Assembly: GCF_963422545.1 (NCBI RefSeq)
Contig: NZ_OY730251.1
Span: forward strand, 186,001-250,000
Length of the DNA stretch: 64,000 bases
Source: an uncultured Flavobacterium sp.
Lineage (GTDB): Bacteria > Bacteroidota > Bacteroidia > Flavobacteriales > Flavobacteriaceae
Direction: 5' to 3'
The position numbers were made by a program, and so were the translations under genes. Of this stretch, positions 35,804 through 44,266 are shown piece by piece; the stretch's first letter is position 1, and each line of letters opens with the position of its first letter. A model generated the notes under the pieces. That model saw only the letters and a list, made by a program, of their open reading frames with translations, did no database searches and was not told the DNA's origin.

Positions 35804-36856
35804 ATGAGTGAAAACCAAGTGGGTAATAAAATGAGCTGGGCAACTAATCTAAGAGTTGTAGCAACGATTAGTGTAATTCTTGTACATGTAACAGCAGAGA
35901 TTTTATATCAATATGGTTATGTCTCAAATTTTGTTTGGTGGACAGGGAATGTTTATGATAGTTTTGTGCGTTTTTGTGTGCCTGTATTTGTGATGTTAAC
36001 AGGAGTATTGATGTTAAGCAGAACATACGAATTAAGCGAATTCCTTAAAAAAAGATTTTCACGAATAGTTTTACCTTTCTTATTTTGGAGTTTTGTTTAT
36101 GCAATGTTTGCACTAAACGATAATATTTCTGCAGGTCATGAAATGTCTTTTGGGGAAATTATTGAATGGGTAGTCCATCTATTACTAAATGGCAGTTCAT
36201 ATCATCTCTGGTATGTTTATATGATTATTGGAATATATCTATTTGTGCCAATCATAAGTAAATGGATTCAAAATGCTACGGAAAAAGAGATTTTATATTT
36301 TATATTTATATGGATATTCACGCTATTTATTAATCAGCCAGTTTTATGTAGATTCAGAATTAATATTGATTTAACATATTTTTCGGGGTTTATAGGATAT
36401 TTGGTTTTAGGATATTATTTGTCAATTAAATCTTTTTCGTTTCCTAAAAGAATAATTAATGTGGCCGCAGTATTTTTGGTGCTTATTGGAGTAAGTATTA
36501 CAATATTTGGGACTTATTTTTTATCCCACGATAACAATAGTTTTGAAGAGTATTTTTATAATTATAATACTCTAAATATTTTGATGGTTTCAGTTGGTCT
36601 TTTTCTTTTTTTTAAGAATCTTGAGATCACTAATTCTGTAGTAGTACAAATCAGTAATTTTATCAGTAAATATAGTTATGGAATTTATTTGGTCCACGTT
36701 TTGATTTTACGATTCATGTGGGCAATTAAAATAGATTATGATTTTATAAATCCTGTATTTGCAATTCCCTTAGTAACTTTAATTTGTCTATTGATTTCTA
36801 CTGTGATTATATATGTTATTAATAAATTACCTTATGGTAAATATATATCAGGGTAA
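35804..36856 (+). CDS. acyltransferase-3 family membrane protein
   Basis: A 350-residue integral membrane O-acyltransferase with about ten helices. The family signature is at the N-terminus: WATNLRVVATISVILVHVTAEI with the catalytic-type His (VHVT), then FVRFCVPVFVMLTGVLML and SRIVLPFLFWSFVYA. A YGIYLVHVLILRF motif lies near the C-terminus. It resembles WecH/OafA-like enzymes that acetylate surface polysaccharides. The acceptor is unknown; no glycosyltransferase genes are adjacent. Confidence 0.88.
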   Translation: MSENQVGNKMSWATNLRVVATISVILVHVTAEILYQYGYVSNFVWWTGNVYDSFVRFCVPVFVMLTGVLMLSRTYELSEFLKKRFSRIVLPFLFWSFVYAMFALNDNISAGHEMSFGEIIEWVVHLLLNGSSYHLWYVYMIIGIYLFVPIISKWIQNATEKEILYFIFIWIFTLFINQPVLCRFRINIDLTYFSGFIGYLVLGYYLSIKSFSFPKRIINVAAVFLVLIGVSITIFGTYFLSHDNNSFEEYFYNYNTLNILMVSVGLFLFFKNLEITNSVVVQISNFISKYSYGIYLVHVLILRFMWAIKIDYDFINPVFAIPLVTLICLLISTVIIYVINKLPYGKYISG

Positions 36857-36913
36857 AATGATTTTAGAAATAGGATACAAAAGTTGTTTAGTAAGAGTTA
36901 AAAGTTTATCATC

Positions 36914-37513
36914 ATGCAAGAAGCTATAGATTTTCTGTCAACCAAAAATCCAATATTTCAGGAAATCATCGAGAAATACGGATTACCGCCAATCCCGAAA
37001 CGTCCACAAGGTTTCGAAACTTTAGTATTACTAATTCTTGAACAGCAGGTTTCTATAGATTCAGCGAAAGCCACATTCTTAAAAATCAAAGCCTATACAA
37101 CTTGTAATCCTGAGAATATGTCGATTTTATCGGATGAAGAATTTAGAAATCTTGGAGTAAGTCGTCAAAAAACAAAATACATCAAAATTCTTGCTGAAGC
37201 AGTTTTAAACAAAGAATTAGATATTGAAAGTCTGGCTGCAAAATCGGCAGAACAAGTTCGGGAGGAACTCATTAAATTAAAAGGAATCGGAAATTGGACG
37301 ATTGATATTTATTTGATGTTCTGCCTTCAAGAACCGGATTTGATTCCGTTAGGAGATATTGCAGTGGTAAATACAATCAAAGAATTACTGGATATTCACG
37401 ACAAACAAGAAATGGAAAATCATGCTAAACAATGGAGTCCATATCGATCTTATGCAACATATTTACTTTGGCATTATTACTTAAATAAGCGAAACAGGAA
37501 AATTACATATTAA
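36914..37513 (+). CDS. AlkA-like DNA-3-methyladenine glycosylase (HhH-GPD)
   Basis: A 199-residue base-excision repair glycosylase. It has the helix-hairpin-helix LIKLKGIGNWTIDIYLMFCL and, 14 residues on, the catalytic Asp in LIPLGDIAV. The N-terminal FETLVLLILEQQVSIDSAKAT segment matches the AlkA core. It lacks the N-terminal beta domain of E. coli AlkA, as in compact AlkA homologues. No alkylation-response regulator is nearby. Confidence 0.9.
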   Translation: MQEAIDFLSTKNPIFQEIIEKYGLPPIPKRPQGFETLVLLILEQQVSIDSAKATFLKIKAYTTCNPENMSILSDEEFRNLGVSRQKTKYIKILAEAVLNKELDIESLAAKSAEQVREELIKLKGIGNWTIDIYLMFCLQEPDLIPLGDIAVVNTIKELLDIHDKQEMENHAKQWSPYRSYATYLLWHYYLNKRNRKITY

Positions 37514-37623
37514 CTGTTTGTTATTTAAAAGAAAAGTACGTAGATTAATGGAGTTTTTTATTGTGAAAAAGGATTCTTTAGTTACTTTTGCAATCGAATT
37601 TATAGAAATAATAAAAAACGAAA

Positions 37624-38154
37624 ATGACCGCAGACAAACTAACAACTTTCGATGTATTAATCGAAATACCAAGAGGAAGCAGAAATAAATATGAGTACGA
37701 TTTTGAAATCAAAAGAATGCGTTTCGACAGAATGTTATTCTCTTCAATGATGTACCCTGCAGATTATGGATTTATTCCTGAAACTTTAGCTCTTGATGGT
37801 GATCCTCTTGATGTATTGGTTTTGGTAAACGAACCAACTTTTCCCGGATGTGTTATGGAAGTAAAACCAATTGGTGTTTTCCATATGGCAGATGATAAAG
37901 GACCAGACGAAAAAATTATTTGTGTACCGGTTTCTGATCCAATCTGGAATTCATTAACTGACCTTTCAGATATGAACCCACACTTAGTAAAAGAAATCGA
38001 GCACTTCTTCCAGGTTTATAAAGATCTTGAAAATAAAAAAGTAGATGTAGAAGGATGGGGAGACGTAAACGAAGCATTTGAGATTATTGCTGAGTGTACT
38101 AAGCGTTTTAACGATATTGAAAACAAACCAGAAGGATTATTTAGTATTAAGTAA
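37624..38154 (+). CDS. ppa: inorganic diphosphatase (soluble)
   Basis: Family I soluble pyrophosphatase, 176 residues. Motifs: IEIPRGSRNKYEYD near residue 14, YPADYGFIPETLALDGDPLDVLVL with the metal-binding Asp-x-Asp-xx-Asp (DGDPLD), and KVDVEGWGDVNEAFEII. It lies directly upstream of the membrane pyrophosphatase hppA, separated by a terminator, so the cell has both a heat-releasing and an ion-pumping enzyme side by side. Confidence 0.96.
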   Translation: MTADKLTTFDVLIEIPRGSRNKYEYDFEIKRMRFDRMLFSSMMYPADYGFIPETLALDGDPLDVLVLVNEPTFPGCVMEVKPIGVFHMADDKGPDEKIICVPVSDPIWNSLTDLSDMNPHLVKEIEHFFQVYKDLENKKVDVEGWGDVNEAFEIIAECTKRFNDIENKPEGLFSIK

Positions 38155-38174
38155 TTTTTACCGTATTCTATTAT

Positions 38175-38212
38175 AAAAAAAGCAATACTACCGTTAGGAG
38201 TATTGCTTTTTT
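38175..38212 (+). terminator. terminator between ppa and hppA
   Basis: AAAAAGCAATACT pairs with AGTATTGCTTTTT around a 9-nt loop, followed by a T-run. It covers the upstream end of the longest hppA frame, so hppA must start later. Confidence 0.88.
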
Positions 38213-38267
38213 GTTTAAATTCGTTTTAGTTAGATTATTGACTATTAACCAAAACCATTACTATATT

Positions 38268-40811
38268 ATGAATACATTTATGATTTACTTGCCAATCGCA
38301 ATGGCAATTATAGGATTACTTTTCATGGGAATAAAAAGGACTTGGGTTTTAAAACAAGATGCAGGCGATGGCAAAATGAAAGAAATTTCAGATCACATTT
38401 ATGAAGGTGCGCTCGCATTTTTAAAAGCAGAATATCGCTTGTTAACTTTTTTTGTAATTGGTGCAAGTTTACTTTTATCCATAATTTCTTTTATCGTTCC
38501 TACCACACATATATTAATAGTTGTAGCTTTTATTTTTGGAGCATTTTTCTCGGCTTTAGCAGGAAATATGGGGATGAAAATTGCTACGAAAACAAATGTT
38601 AGAACAACTCAGGCTGCCCGTACAAGTTTGCCGCAAGCCTTAAAGGTTTCTTTTGGCGGTGGGACTGTAATGGGATTAGGTGTTGCAGGTTTGGCGGTTT
38701 TAGGTTTAACAGGATTCTTTATTGTTTTCTTTCAGGTATTCATGAATGGAGTTTGGACTTCATCTGAAGATATGACTAAGGTTTTAGAGACTTTAGCAGG
38801 ATTTTCACTTGGTGCAGAATCAATTGCTTTGTTTGCGAGAGTTGGTGGTGGGATTTATACAAAAGCAGCCGATGTTGGTGCTGATTTAGTTGGTAAAGTC
38901 GAAGCCGGAATTCCGGAAGATGACCCGCGTAATCCTGCTACAATTGCAGATAATGTTGGAGATAATGTAGGTGACGTTGCCGGAATGGGAGCCGATTTAT
39001 TTGGTTCGTATGTAGCAACAGTTTTGGCTGCAATGGTTTTAGGAAACTATGTGATCAAAGATATGGGTGGAAATATTCACGATGCTTTTGGCGGAATTGG
39101 TCCAATTTTACTTCCAATGTCAATTGCCGGTTTCGGAATTTTATTCTCGATTATCGGAACTACATTGGTAAAGATATCTGATGAAAATGCTAAAGAAGCA
39201 CAAGTACAAAAAGCTTTAAATAAAGGAAACTGGGTTTCGATTGTTTTAACTGCAATTGCCTGTTTCTTTTTAGTGCAATATTTGTTGCCAGAAACAATGC
39301 AAATGAGCTTTTTTGGTGAAGGATCTAAAGATATCTCATCAATGCGTGTTTTCTATTCCACTTTAGTTGGATTAGTAGTGGGTGGAGCTATTTCATCAGT
39401 TACAGAATATTACACAGGATTAGGTACAAAACCAGTTATGGCAATTGTACAAAAATCATCAACAGGAGCAGGAACAAACGTTATTGCAGGTTTAGCAACA
39501 GGAATGATTTCTACATTTCCAACAGTATTGTTATTTGCAACAGCAATCTGGATTTCTTATACTTTGGCAGGATTTTACGGAGTAGCTTTGTCAGCCTCGG
39601 CAATGATGGCAACTACGGCAATGCAATTAGCGATTGATGCTTTTGGACCAATTTCTGATAACGCTGGAGGGATTGCTGAAATGAGCGAATTACCAAAAGA
39701 AGTTCGTACAAGAACTGATATTTTAGATTCTGTTGGTAATACAACTGCAGCAACCGGAAAAGGATTTGCAATTGCATCTGCAGCTTTAACTTCGTTAGCA
39801 TTATTTGCGGCTTATGTAACTTTTACAGGAATTGACGGAATTAATATTTTTAAAGCGCCAGTTTTAGCTATGTTATTTGTTGGAGGAATGATTCCGGTAG
39901 TATTCTCGGCTTTAGCAATGAATTCTGTAGGGAAAGCCGCGATGGATATGGTTTACGAAGTACGTCGTCAGTTTAAGGAAATTCCGGGAATTATGGAAGG
40001 AACCGGAAAACCGGAATACGGAAAATGTGTTGAAATTTCGACAAAAGCTGCTTTGCGCGAAATGATGTTGCCTGGAATTTTGACGATTGGTTTCCCAATT
40101 GCAATTGTATTATTAGGAAAATTAGTTTACGCTGACAACAATCAATTAGTTGCTGAAATGTTAGGCGGATATATGGCTGGAGTCACAGTTTCAGGTGTTC
40201 TTTGGGCAGTTTTTCAAAACAATGCCGGAGGTGCTTGGGATAATGCTAAAAAATCTTTTGAAGCCGGAGTTATGATCAATGGCGAAATGACCTATAAAGG
40301 TTCTGATGCGCACAAAGCTGCCGTAACTGGTGATACAGTTGGAGATCCGTTTAAGGATACTTCAGGGCCATCAATGAATATTTTGATTAAATTGAGTTGC
40401 CTGATCGGATTGGTAATTGCGCCTATTTTAGGTGATGGGCATTCAGCTTCAGGTATGGCTGGAAAAGCTTCTTGTTGTGCTAAAACAGAAATGCATGCGG
40501 GAGGAGTTTCTAAATGTGGGGATATTTCGATGATGACCAAAGAAGAATGCATTAAAATGTGCAAAGAAAAAGGCTGTACAGCTGAAGAAACTGCAAAATG
40601 CTTGGCTCATTACGATGCAAACGGAAAATATCAAAAAACGGATTGCTTTGATACAAGTAAATATGAGAAAAAATCTGTTCGTGTCGAGGTTAAAAATATA
40701 AACGGAAAAACGACCGGAACTATTACTAAAACAGAAAATGGTAAAACAACTACAGAAGTTTATGAAGGAACAGAAGAAGAAGTAAAAGCTAAAATTGAAG
40801 CTGCTGAATAA
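38268..40811 (+). CDS. hppA: membrane-bound pyrophosphatase, K+-dependent, probable Na+ pump, with Cys-rich tail
   Basis: The enzyme couples PPi hydrolysis to ion export across the inner membrane. The 847-residue protein (ATG 38268, MNTFMIYL) has about 16 helices and the family's acidic active-site segments: GGGIYTKAADVGADLVGKVE, DDPRNPATIADNVGDNVGD, and the C-terminal DTVGDPFKDTSGPSMNIL. NTTAATGKG has Ala at the position that is Lys in K+-independent enzymes, so it should need K+. Flavobacterial relatives are mostly Na+ pumps; that is inferred. Residues 736-847 form an extra hydrophilic tail with eight cysteines (736-793), which would lie outside the membrane on the periplasmic side. Confidence 0.94.
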   Translation: MNTFMIYLPIAMAIIGLLFMGIKRTWVLKQDAGDGKMKEISDHIYEGALAFLKAEYRLLTFFVIGASLLLSIISFIVPTTHILIVVAFIFGAFFSALAGNMGMKIATKTNVRTTQAARTSLPQALKVSFGGGTVMGLGVAGLAVLGLTGFFIVFFQVFMNGVWTSSEDMTKVLETLAGFSLGAESIALFARVGGGIYTKAADVGADLVGKVEAGIPEDDPRNPATIADNVGDNVGDVAGMGADLFGSYVATVLAAMVLGNYVIKDMGGNIHDAFGGIGPILLPMSIAGFGILFSIIGTTLVKISDENAKEAQVQKALNKGNWVSIVLTAIACFFLVQYLLPETMQMSFFGEGSKDISSMRVFYSTLVGLVVGGAISSVTEYYTGLGTKPVMAIVQKSSTGAGTNVIAGLATGMISTFPTVLLFATAIWISYTLAGFYGVALSASAMMATTAMQLAIDAFGPISDNAGGIAEMSELPKEVRTRTDILDSVGNTTAATGKGFAIASAALTSLALFAAYVTFTGIDGINIFKAPVLAMLFVGGMIPVVFSALAMNSVGKAAMDMVYEVRRQFKEIPGIMEGTGKPEYGKCVEISTKAALREMMLPGILTIGFPIAIVLLGKLVYADNNQLVAEMLGGYMAGVTVSGVLWAVFQNNAGGAWDNAKKSFEAGVMINGEMTYKGSDAHKAAVTGDTVGDPFKDTSGPSMNILIKLSCLIGLVIAPILGDGHSASGMAGKASCCAKTEMHAGGVSKCGDISMMTKEECIKMCKEKGCTAEETAKCLAHYDANGKYQKTDCFDTSKYEKKSVRVEVKNINGKTTGTITKTENGKTTTEVYEGTEEEVKAKIEAAE

Positions 40812-40817
40812 AATAAT

Positions 40818-40844
40818 TTTGTCAAAGTTTAAAACTTTGACAAA
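40818..40844. repeat. REP-like palindrome (GTCAAAGTTT type)
   Basis: TTTGTCAAAGTTT and AAACTTTGACAAA, 13-bp perfect arms with a single-base centre, immediately after the hppA stop codon. No T-run follows. It is the same type of compact palindrome as those at 8213 and 49275. Confidence 0.6.
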
Positions 40845-40857
40845 GTTTCTCAAAAAC

Positions 40858-40898
40858 AAAAATGCCTCTAAAGTTTATTTTAGAGGCATTTTTTTATT
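40858..40898. terminator. terminator copy 1 (ATGCCTCTAAA type), left side of the HigBA pair
   Basis: AAAAATGCCTCTAAA pairs with TTTAGAGGCATTTTT and is followed by a T-run. It ends hppA. The higA stop codon (40894-40896) lies inside its T tract. An almost identical copy lies at 41643. Confidence 0.85.
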
Positions 40899-41262
40899 GA
40901 TTTAAAGCATATTCCTTAATTAAAGTTGAAGCAGGAATATGAAGAGTTTTATTTAATACTCTAATTTGTTTTATTGTTAAGGCTCTTTTGCGGTTAAATA
41001 ATTCAGATACTCTTGAACGGCTATTTAAAATAATTGCTAAATCGTTATCTGTTAGTCCATTTTGTTCCATCATAAATTTGATAGCTTCAATGGGGTCGGG
41101 TTCTGGAATGGGATAATGTATTTGTTCATACTTTTCTATAAGTGTTACTAGAATATCTAGCTCATCTCCTTCAATAGTATCAGGTTTCGCATCAAAAAGA
41201 AAATTGACTCTTTCTAAGGCAAAACTGTAGTCTTGTTCTGTTTTTATTGGCTTTATATTCAT
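40894..41262 (-). CDS. higA: HigA-type antitoxin, helix-turn-helix
   Basis: A 122-residue antitoxin of the HigA (COG5499-like) type. The N-terminal part (KTEQDYSFALERVNFLFDAKP, EGDELDILVTLIEKYE) is the helical domain characteristic of this group; the C-terminal HTH contains GLTDNDLAIILNSRSRVSELFNRKR. It should bind HigB and repress the operon. It starts 1 bp after the higB stop (higB upstream, the usual HigBA order). Its last codons and stop are built from the sequence of the flanking terminator. Confidence 0.88.
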   Translation of the reverse strand: MNIKPIKTEQDYSFALERVNFLFDAKPDTIEGDELDILVTLIEKYEQIHYPIPEPDPIEAIKFMMEQNGLTDNDLAIILNSRSRVSELFNRKRALTIKQIRVLNKTLHIPASTLIKEYALNQ

Positions 41263-41263
41263 T

Positions 41264-41560
41264 TTACAAATTTTTAATATCTTTTAAATCGTCATATTCA
41301 CTATGTGTACCAATAAAAAGGATGTACACAATTTGTGTGTCGTAATTAATTTTTACAATTAAGCGATAATGATTCCCACAAATGTTGAAGATTACTTTAT
41401 TGTTTCCAACAAAATCTGCGGTACCAAAAAAAGATTTTATAGCGTTTGAGTTTGCAAAATCATTTTTATCAAAAACTTGATACCAAGCTAGTAGTTGTTG
41501 TTTTGAATTTGGAAATCTTTCCCAAAAAAGTTGCAAGGTTCGTTTTGCTATTACTCTCAT
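41264..41560 (-). CDS. higB: HigB-type mRNA interferase toxin
   Basis: A 98-residue toxin of the HigB family (RelE superfamily), a ribosome-dependent mRNA endonuclease. The family signature is clear: NKVIFNICGNHYRLIVKINYD then VYILFIGTHSEYD near the C-terminus. The N-terminal RVIAKRTLQLFWERFPNSKQQL helix is also typical. First gene of the higBA pair on the minus strand. The pair is bracketed by two near-identical terminators. Confidence 0.88.
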   Translation of the reverse strand: MRVIAKRTLQLFWERFPNSKQQLLAWYQVFDKNDFANSNAIKSFFGTADFVGNNKVIFNICGNHYRLIVKINYDTQIVYILFIGTHSEYDDLKDIKNL

Positions 41561-41642
41561 AATTAGTTTGACAAATGTAATTATTTTTTCCCAAAACGGG
41601 AAATTTATTTAATCATTGTAAAAGTAAGAAAATATCTAATAA

Positions 41643-41682
41643 AAAAATGCCTCTAAAGTTATTTAGAGGCATTTTTTTATTT
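41643..41682. terminator. terminator copy 2 (ATGCCTCTAAA type), right side of the HigBA pair
   Basis: AAAAATGCCTCTAAA pairs with TTTAGAGGCATTTTT. It ends the deoxynucleoside kinase operon on the minus strand and differs from the copy at 40858 by two single-base gaps in the loop region. Confidence 0.85.
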
Positions 41683-41698
41683 CGTATAAATTCGTGTT

Positions 41699-42313
41699 TT
41701 AGAACAATCCGTTAAGTTCAGCATCAATTCTATTAATGATGTTTCCTAAATCTTCAGGATTATCAACGAAGTTAATATTATCTACATCAATAATCAGTAA
41801 TTTTCCTTTAGTATAAGTCTGAACCCAGGCTTCGTATCTTTCGTTTAAGCGGCTTAAATAATCGATAGAAATAGAGTTTTCGTAATCACGTCCGCGTTTG
41901 TGAATTTGGCCCACTAAATTAGGAATAGAACTTCTTAAATAAATTAATAGATCTGGCGCTTTTACCAACGATTCCATCAATTCAAAAAGAGAAGTATAGT
42001 TTTCAAAATCACGACTTGTCATTAATCCCATTGAATATAAGTTGGGAGCAAAGATGTAGGCATCTTCATAAATTGTTCTGTCCTGAATGATTTTTTTTCC
42101 GCTTTCACGAATTTGCAATACCTGACGGAAACGACTGTTCAGGAAATAAATTTGTAAATTAAATGACCAACGCTCCATTTGATGGTAGAAATCGTCCAGA
42201 TACGGATTATCAACTACATCTTCATAGTGGGGTTCCCATTTAAAGTGTTTTGCCAATAATTTAGTTAAAGTTGTTTTTCCAGCTCCTATGTTTCCTGCTA
42301 TTGCTATGTGCAT
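41699..42313 (-). CDS. deoxynucleoside kinase family protein
   Basis: A 204-residue kinase of the dCK/dGK/dNK type that phosphorylates salvaged deoxynucleosides. P-loop at residues 6-14 (GNIGAGKTT), a conserved Glu-Pro-type substrate region (WEPHYEDVVDNPYLDDFY), the catalytic DRTIYEDAYIFA motif, and the LID arginines in HKRGRDYE. Specificity cannot be read. It shares its start with the stop of the upstream secreted-protein gene (1-bp overlap), so the two are co-translated. A terminator follows. Confidence 0.88.
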   Translation of the reverse strand: MHIAIAGNIGAGKTTLTKLLAKHFKWEPHYEDVVDNPYLDDFYHQMERWSFNLQIYFLNSRFRQVLQIRESGKKIIQDRTIYEDAYIFAPNLYSMGLMTSRDFENYTSLFELMESLVKAPDLLIYLRSSIPNLVGQIHKRGRDYENSISIDYLSRLNERYEAWVQTYTKGKLLIIDVDNINFVDNPEDLGNIINRIDAELNGLF

Positions 42314-43128
42314 TACGGTGTTACGATTTTATAATTGGTAATATCTGTAGATGTAAAAATAGATAAAATTTGGTCTTTGTAGCAGAATTTGTCAAACGAT
42401 TTTTCTAAAATTTTAATTTCAGAAATTGCATCTTGATTTGATTTGCTAATATTATTAAAATACAACAAATTAGCCTTGCTGAAAATATATTGATGCGGAT
42501 TGATTATTTCAATTTTGTCAAAATCCGGTATTTTTCCTAAAGCAGTTATTTTTCCAAAAATGTCACAGGAAAACCAATTGTTCTTTTTATCAATCCAATA
42601 GAAAGTATTAAAATCAGTTTGGTAAAATTTAATGGGTTCTGTCAAAGGAGTCGAAACTGTTTTGTATTCATTTTTTAGATAATCAAAAAGACCAATTTGT
42701 TGATTTAAGGTATTGTAAATCCATAACTGATTTTGAGTCGACATTCCGATTGCCGAAACTACAATTGGGGTATTACTTAACGAGAAATTAATCTCTGTCA
42801 TTTTATTCAACTGATTGTCGAGTAAAATCACAGTATTAAAATCTTCGTAAAATAAAACTATCTTAAGAGGATTTTGTAAATCGACTTTGGTAATTTTTCC
42901 TAATGAAACATTTTTGTATTCGAAAATTTCTTTCCCTTTAATTTTACTAAATACATTGTTTTTTATTTGATAAGAATATCCAAAAGAATCATAACCTAAA
43001 AACTCGTCAATGCTCAACTTAAAATGCGAAAAGGAAGTTGCATTTATTATTTGGTTTTGCGCAGAAAGTGTAGAAAAAGTACTGGCAATAAAAAGGAGAA
43101 ATAAAAATTTTAATGCCGCTTTATTCAT
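42313..43128 (-). CDS. secreted protein of unknown function (propeller-like)
   Basis: A 271-residue protein with an N-terminal signal peptide (FLFLLFIASTFSTLSAQ). The rest shows repeated short beta-strand patterns (FNTVILLDNQLNKM, NQLWIYNTLNQQIGLFDYL, FNTFYWIDKKNNWFSCDIFGKITALG) reminiscent of a beta-propeller. I cannot assign a family. It is directly upstream of, and overlaps by 1 bp, the deoxynucleoside kinase gene; the functional link, if any, is unclear. Confidence 0.7.
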   Translation of the reverse strand: MNKAALKFLFLLFIASTFSTLSAQNQIINATSFSHFKLSIDEFLGYDSFGYSYQIKNNVFSKIKGKEIFEYKNVSLGKITKVDLQNPLKIVLFYEDFNTVILLDNQLNKMTEINFSLSNTPIVVSAIGMSTQNQLWIYNTLNQQIGLFDYLKNEYKTVSTPLTEPIKFYQTDFNTFYWIDKKNNWFSCDIFGKITALGKIPDFDKIEIINPHQYIFSKANLLYFNNISKSNQDAISEIKILEKSFDKFCYKDQILSIFTSTDITNYKIVTP

Positions 43129-43351
43129 GAGATCTAGGTTTCTGAGAAGCCAAATTACAAAAAACTAAAGTATGAATTGCTTAATTGAGATAGATTTAGT
43201 GGAATTTGCTTTTTAAATTGGAACGGTCTAAAAAATGCGCCGTTTTGTCTATGCCGTTTCGGTATTGATATATTTAATTTTCAGTATTTTAAAATTAATA
43301 ATACATTTGAATGTAAGTCTTTTTGATTTACTCAATTTTAAAGAAAACGCA

Positions 43352-44236
43352 ATGAAAAAAGTTATCTATTATATGTTTTTGATGCTGATATGTACTCAAA
43401 TGAAAGCTCAAAAAGATTTTCAGGGAATGGCGGTTTATGAATCAAAAACGCAAGCGCCTAAGTTTGAAGGAATGCAGGGAAATCGGGATATTACGCCAGA
43501 AATGCAAAAGAATATGGAAGAGCGAATGAAAAAAATGCTCGAAAAAACCTTTATTCTGAATTTTGATAAATCAGCCTCTATTTATAAAGAAGAAGAAAAA
43601 TTAGAAAGTCCGGGACAACAAGGTGGCGGAATGCGAATCATGCTGAACTCTTTTATGGGCGGCGGCGGAACTTTTTATAAAGATGTAAAAAATAAATTGT
43701 ACACGGTTGATAAGGAATTTATGGGAAAAGAGTTTTTGGTTGTAGATTCTTTGCCAAAACTAAATTGGAAATTAGAGCAGGAAACCAAGCAAATAGGAGG
43801 TTACACCTGTTATAAAGCAACGGCAATAAAGGAAGCCAGTAAAACTGATTTTAGAAATTTCAGACCTAAAAATAACGACGATAAAAAAGCTTCTGGTGAA
43901 ACCAAAACAAACTTCGAAGATAATTTTGAAATGCCTAAAGAAATTACCGTAACTGCTTGGTATTCGCCAGAAATTCCGGTGAATCAGGGTCCTGAAAATT
44001 ATTGGGGTCTGCCTGGTTTAATTTTAGAAATTAATGATGGGAAAACAACTATTTTATGTTCTAAAATTGTTTTGAATGCTAAAGATAAAGTCGAAATAAA
44101 GCCTTCTAAAAAAGGGAAAGTGATTTCTCAAAAAGAGTATGATGAAACCGTAATCAAAAAAATGGAAGAGTTTAAGGAAATGAACCGCGGACGTGAAGGA
44201 GGTCCCGGAGGAGGTCCGATAATGATCAGACGATAA
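43352..44236 (+). CDS. GLPGLI family protein
   Basis: A 294-residue secreted protein named after its motif, visible here as NYWGLPGLILEINDGKT near residue 220. Signal peptide YYMFLMLICTQMKAQ. Met/Gly-rich stretches occur (GGGMRIMLNSFMGGGGTFY and the C-terminal GGPGGGPIMIRR). The ATG at 43352 starts the signal peptide directly; a longer frame from 43235 has a second hydrophobic segment and is unlikely. The next gene, 30 bp on, is a TonB receptor, a common pairing for this family. Function unknown. Confidence 0.87.
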   Translation: MKKVIYYMFLMLICTQMKAQKDFQGMAVYESKTQAPKFEGMQGNRDITPEMQKNMEERMKKMLEKTFILNFDKSASIYKEEEKLESPGQQGGGMRIMLNSFMGGGGTFYKDVKNKLYTVDKEFMGKEFLVVDSLPKLNWKLEQETKQIGGYTCYKATAIKEASKTDFRNFRPKNNDDKKASGETKTNFEDNFEMPKEITVTAWYSPEIPVNQGPENYWGLPGLILEINDGKTTILCSKIVLNAKDKVEIKPSKKGKVISQKEYDETVIKKMEEFKEMNRGREGGPGGGPIMIRR

Positions 44237-44266
44237 TTTTTAGCACATCATCTTTAGATTTTTTCA

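Noticed and set aside
40449..40859. 136-aa minus-strand ORF opposite the hppA tail
   Set aside because: Its Cys/Phe-rich sequence is the complement of the Lys/Glu/Cys-rich HppA tail; no start context or homology supports it.
43235..43351. 39-residue N-terminal extension of the GLPGLI protein
   Set aside because: It would put a second hydrophobic segment before a complete signal peptide that begins at 43352.
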